Shown here one piece after another: positions 61,972 to 64,000 of a DNA stretch of 64,000 bases; position 1 is the stretch's first letter; every line of letters begins with the position of its first letter. Origin of the DNA: Pseudomonas lactis (lineage in GTDB: Bacteria; Pseudomonadota; Gammaproteobacteria; Pseudomonadales; Pseudomonadaceae); the NCBI RefSeq assembly GCF_001439845.1, contig NZ_JYLO01000001.1, positions 1 through 64,000 of the forward strand, read 5' to 3'. Below the pieces are notes generated by a model. That model ran no database searches and was not told the DNA's origin. It saw only the letters and a program-made list of their open reading frames with translations. The position numbers and the translations under genes were made by a program.

Positions 61972-62089
61972 TGGGAGCGGGCTTGTGTGGGAGCTGGCTT
62001 GCCTGCGATAGCATCGCCTCGGTCTGGCTGAATAACCGAGGTGCCTGCATCGCGGGCAAGCCCGGCTCCCACCCGAATCCGGCTCCCAC
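61972..62089. repeat. Nested REPIN
   Basis: A complete REPIN of the TGTGGGAGC family (61987-62072) sits inside another: GTGGGAGCGGGCTTG (61972-61986) on the left and CCGAATCCGGCTCCCAC (62073-62089) on the right read as the outer pair of REP ends. Confidence 0.75.
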
Positions 62090-62125
62090 GTTTGTTTTTT
62101 GTGAGGGGCAAAAAATATTAATCGT

Positions 62126-62153
62126 ACAATTCTGAACAATTGTTCGAAATTGT
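62126..62153. promoter_or_regulatory. 28-bp concentric dyad upstream of pgaA
   Basis: Centre GAACAATTGTTC (62134-62145) is a perfect 12-bp palindrome. ACAATT (62126-62131) and AATTGT (62148-62153) form a second dyad with exactly the same centre, separated by two bases on each side. Strong candidate for a regulator site about 130 bases before the pgaA start; protein unknown. Confidence 0.6.
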
Positions 62154-62186
62154 GCTTCCCCCTACTTCGCTAAGAGATAGTTCCTA

Positions 62187-62285
62187 CAGGAAAGCTAGGT
62201 CGGGTCCCGAGACGCCGACACCCTGATGCGTTTCGCTCAGGACCATCTATCGTTAGGGCTTTCCGTGTGTAAGGAAGCTCACGAT
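62187..62285 (+). promoter_or_regulatory. Structured pgaA leader with possible RsmA/CsrA sites
   Basis: GGAAAGC (62189-62195) can pair with GCTTTCC (62258-62264), enclosing two smaller stems: TCGG/CCGA (62200-62203 / 62215-62218) and CCTGA-GCG / CGC-TCAGG (62222-62241, one bulged T). Three A/C-GGA motifs occur: CAGGA near 62187, CAGGA near 62238, and AAGGA at the ribosome site near 62270. In E. coli the pgaA leader is bound by CsrA at GGA motifs. By analogy this could be an RsmA/RsmE target. Confidence 0.45.
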
Positions 62286-64000
62286 ATGCTGCGAAACCAC
62301 CCCTACAGTGCCTCAGGCCGGTTGCGTCTGCTTATCGGGGCCGCCCTGTGCAGCCAATTGCTGGTTCCAGGCCTTGCGTTTGCCGACCCAGCCTACGACG
62401 CCCTGATCATCCAGGCCCGCAACGGCCACTTCACGCCGGCGCTGACCCAACTGCGCCAACTCTCCGCCGAACGCCAGACCCCAGGCCAGGTCAGTGACCA
62501 CCTGGTGATTGCCGGCTGGGCCGGGCAAGACGCCGAAGTGCTCAAGGTGTACGAAGCGCAGGGCAAGCATCGCAACCTCACCACCCAGGCACTCGCCACC
62601 GTGGCGCGCACTTATCGCAATCAAAAGCAGTGGGCTCAGGCCGAAGCGGTCTATCGCCAGGCGTTGCTGCGTGAACCCAATAACATCGACCTGCAACTGG
62701 GCCAGGCCCTCACCCAGGCCGATGGCGGTAAAGCCAACGAAGCGGTGCAACGCCTGCGTACGCTGGTGGCGGCCCAACCCAATGACCCCAACCGCCGCAT
62801 GGCCCTGGGCTATGCGCTGACACGTGCCGGTTTGAACTACGACGCGCTGTTCGAGTTCGACCAAGCCTTTATCCGCGCCGGTGACAAGCCCGAAGTGGCC
62901 CGCGAATACATCGTCGCCCTGCAAAAGGCGCGGCTGCCGGAGCCGGCACTGCGCCTCTCAGCCAAGCGCCCGGGGCTGGTGGACGCCGTCACCCAGCGCC
63001 GCCTCGAAGGCGACCTTGCCGCCGAGCGTGTGCGTATGGCCGAGTTCGCCACGCGCAGCGAAAAGGAACGCTACGTCATCGCTGACCGTGCCCTGCAGGA
63101 CTACGACAAACTGATCAGCCGCTGGGCCCCCGACGCCACAGCCAAGGACGATGTCATCCGCTGGCGCATCGACCGTCTGGGCGCGCTCAAAGCGCGAGCA
63201 CGGCATGCCGAGGTGATCCGCGATTACCAGACCCTCACTGGCGAAGGCGTGCAACTGCCCACCTACGCCTTGCGTTGGGTCGCCGGCTCTTACCTGGAAC
63301 AGCGCCAGCCGGAAAAGGCCGAGCCGTTGTACCGCCAGGTACTCACCGCGCCCGACACCGACGCCAGCTATCGGGTCGATGACAGCACGGCGCTGTTCTA
63401 TGCCTTGTTGGAAAGCGACAAGGTCGAAGAGGCCCGCCAGGTCGCCAACAACCTGGCCAAGGAGCAAAACCCCCGCGTTGAACTCAAGGGCTTGCCCATT
63501 GGTAACCCCAATGACAACTGGATGGACGCCCAACAATTATCCGCCCAGGCCGGTACCTATGGCGGTGACCTGCCCGGCAGCGAAGCCAGCCTGGAAGCGC
63601 TGGTGGCCAAGGCGCCCGGCAACGTGGGTCTGCGCCTGGCCCAGGCCGACATGTACCGGGCCCGCGACTGGCCGCGCCGCGCCGAAGGCACGCTCAAGGA
63701 AACCGAAACCCAGGCCCCCCGCGACATCGGCCTGGAAGTCTCCCAAGCCTATACCGCCATGGACTTGCAAGAGTGGCGGCAGATGGACACGCTCACCGAC
63801 GACGTGCTCGCCCGCAACCCGGACAACCGTCAGGTGCAGCGCCTGAGCCGCCTGCGCGATGTGCACGACATGGCCGAGCTGCGTGTCGAGGCCTACACCG
63901 GCAAAAGCTACGGTGGCGGGAATAACAACGACGCCGGTGCCGTCTCCGGCAGCCGAGACTGGGGCATCGAAAGCGTGATCTACACGCCGCCCATCGACGA
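62286..64000 (+). CDS. pgaA: PgaA, outer-membrane exporter of poly-beta-1,6-N-acetylglucosamine (5' part)
   Basis: The frame is open from ATG 62286 to the window end (571 codons), so the C-terminal part is missing. Signal peptide (RLRLLIGAALCSQLLVPGLAFADPAYD), then tetratricopeptide repeats (QWAQAEAVYRQALLREPNNI; KPEKAEPLY-like QPEKAEPLYRQVLTAPDTD) up to about residue 520, followed by the start of the beta-barrel porin (AELRVEAYTGKSYGGGNNNDAG, DWGIESVIYTPPID). This layout matches PgaA, which passes the PNAG polymer across the outer membrane. AAGGA lies about eight bases before ATG. pgaBCD would be expected just beyond the window. Confidence 0.93.
   Translation, partial: MLRNHPYSASGRLRLLIGAALCSQLLVPGLAFADPAYDALIIQARNGHFTPALTQLRQLSAERQTPGQVSDHLVIAGWAGQDAEVLKVYEAQGKHRNLTTQALATVARTYRNQKQWAQAEAVYRQALLREPNNIDLQLGQALTQADGGKANEAVQRLRTLVAAQPNDPNRRMALGYALTRAGLNYDALFEFDQAFIRAGDKPEVAREYIVALQKARLPEPALRLSAKRPGLVDAVTQRRLEGDLAAERVRMAEFATRSEKERYVIADRALQDYDKLISRWAPDATAKDDVIRWRIDRLGALKARARHAEVIRDYQTLTGEGVQLPTYALRWVAGSYLEQRQPEKAEPLYRQVLTAPDTDASYRVDDSTALFYALLESDKVEEARQVANNLAKEQNPRVELKGLPIGNPNDNWMDAQQLSAQAGTYGGDLPGSEASLEALVAKAPGNVGLRLAQADMYRARDWPRRAEGTLKETETQAPRDIGLEVSQAYTAMDLQEWRQMDTLTDDVLARNPDNRQVQRLSRLRDVHDMAELRVEAYTGKSYGGGNNNDAGAVSGSRDWGIESVIYTPPID

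Noticed and set aside
62187..62285. Guanidine (ykkC) riboswitch before pgaA, prompted by CTAGG and CCGAGA
   Set aside because: The order and spacing of these elements do not follow the ykkC consensus and the downstream gene is not a guanidine-related gene.

Overview
The window looks like chromosomal DNA of a fluorescent Pseudomonas, P. fluorescens group. The grounds are the complete lapG-lapD / lapA / lapEBC locus, Pseudomonas-type 5S genes, a PctA-type chemoreceptor, two REPIN families between genes and GC-rich codon use. Species cannot be fixed from this stretch.

Layout. 1-390: tail of an rRNA operon with two tandem 5S genes, each followed by the same terminator. 478-2498: amino-acid chemoreceptor (MCP) behind a probable sigma-28 promoter. 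2562-7638 (minus): a three-gene mgo/pvf-type operon (haem-oxygenase-like diiron protein, AurF-like N-oxygenase, A-T-R NRPS) that would make a small diazeniumdiolate or pyrazine N-oxide signal; the usual fourth gene, mgoD/pvfD, is not here. 8020-8727: GntR/FCD regulator. 8900-35804: the Lap adhesion system: protease LapG, c-di-GMP receptor LapD, a small conserved protein, the 6104-residue adhesin LapA, and its type I exporter LapE-LapB-LapC. LapA, LapD and LapG all keep their expected key residues, so the c-di-GMP-controlled adhesin-release switch looks intact.

36020-37873: TauD-family dioxygenase and LysR regulator. 38100-42151: EmrB/EmrA/OMF drug-efflux operon. 42189-46228: Fur-box-preceded FecI/FecR/TonB-receptor iron-uptake system. 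46291-47848: HipBA-type toxin-antitoxin pair. 48057-50920: DUF3142 protein and a large repeat-type exported protein. 51114-52981: GT39-like membrane glycosyltransferase and DUF2789 protein. 52982-54270: an AT-rich island with two coupled genes I do not recognise. 54538-59591: MarR-controlled AaeB/FusC-type efflux operon with its own OMF. 59673-61949: a small membrane protein and a DUF945 (YdgA-like) protein. 62286-end: start of pgaA (poly-N-acetylglucosamine export), behind a strikingly symmetric and structured leader.

Taken together, this is mostly conserved cell-surface and biofilm biology (LapA, Pga, three separate TolC-family export systems) with smaller accessory insertions (mgo operon, hipBA, AT-rich pair). 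The least explained items are the AT-rich gene pair at 53.1-54.3 kb, the pgaA upstream region, the 12-bp inverted repeat upstream of the mgo operon, and the apparent absence of mgoD.
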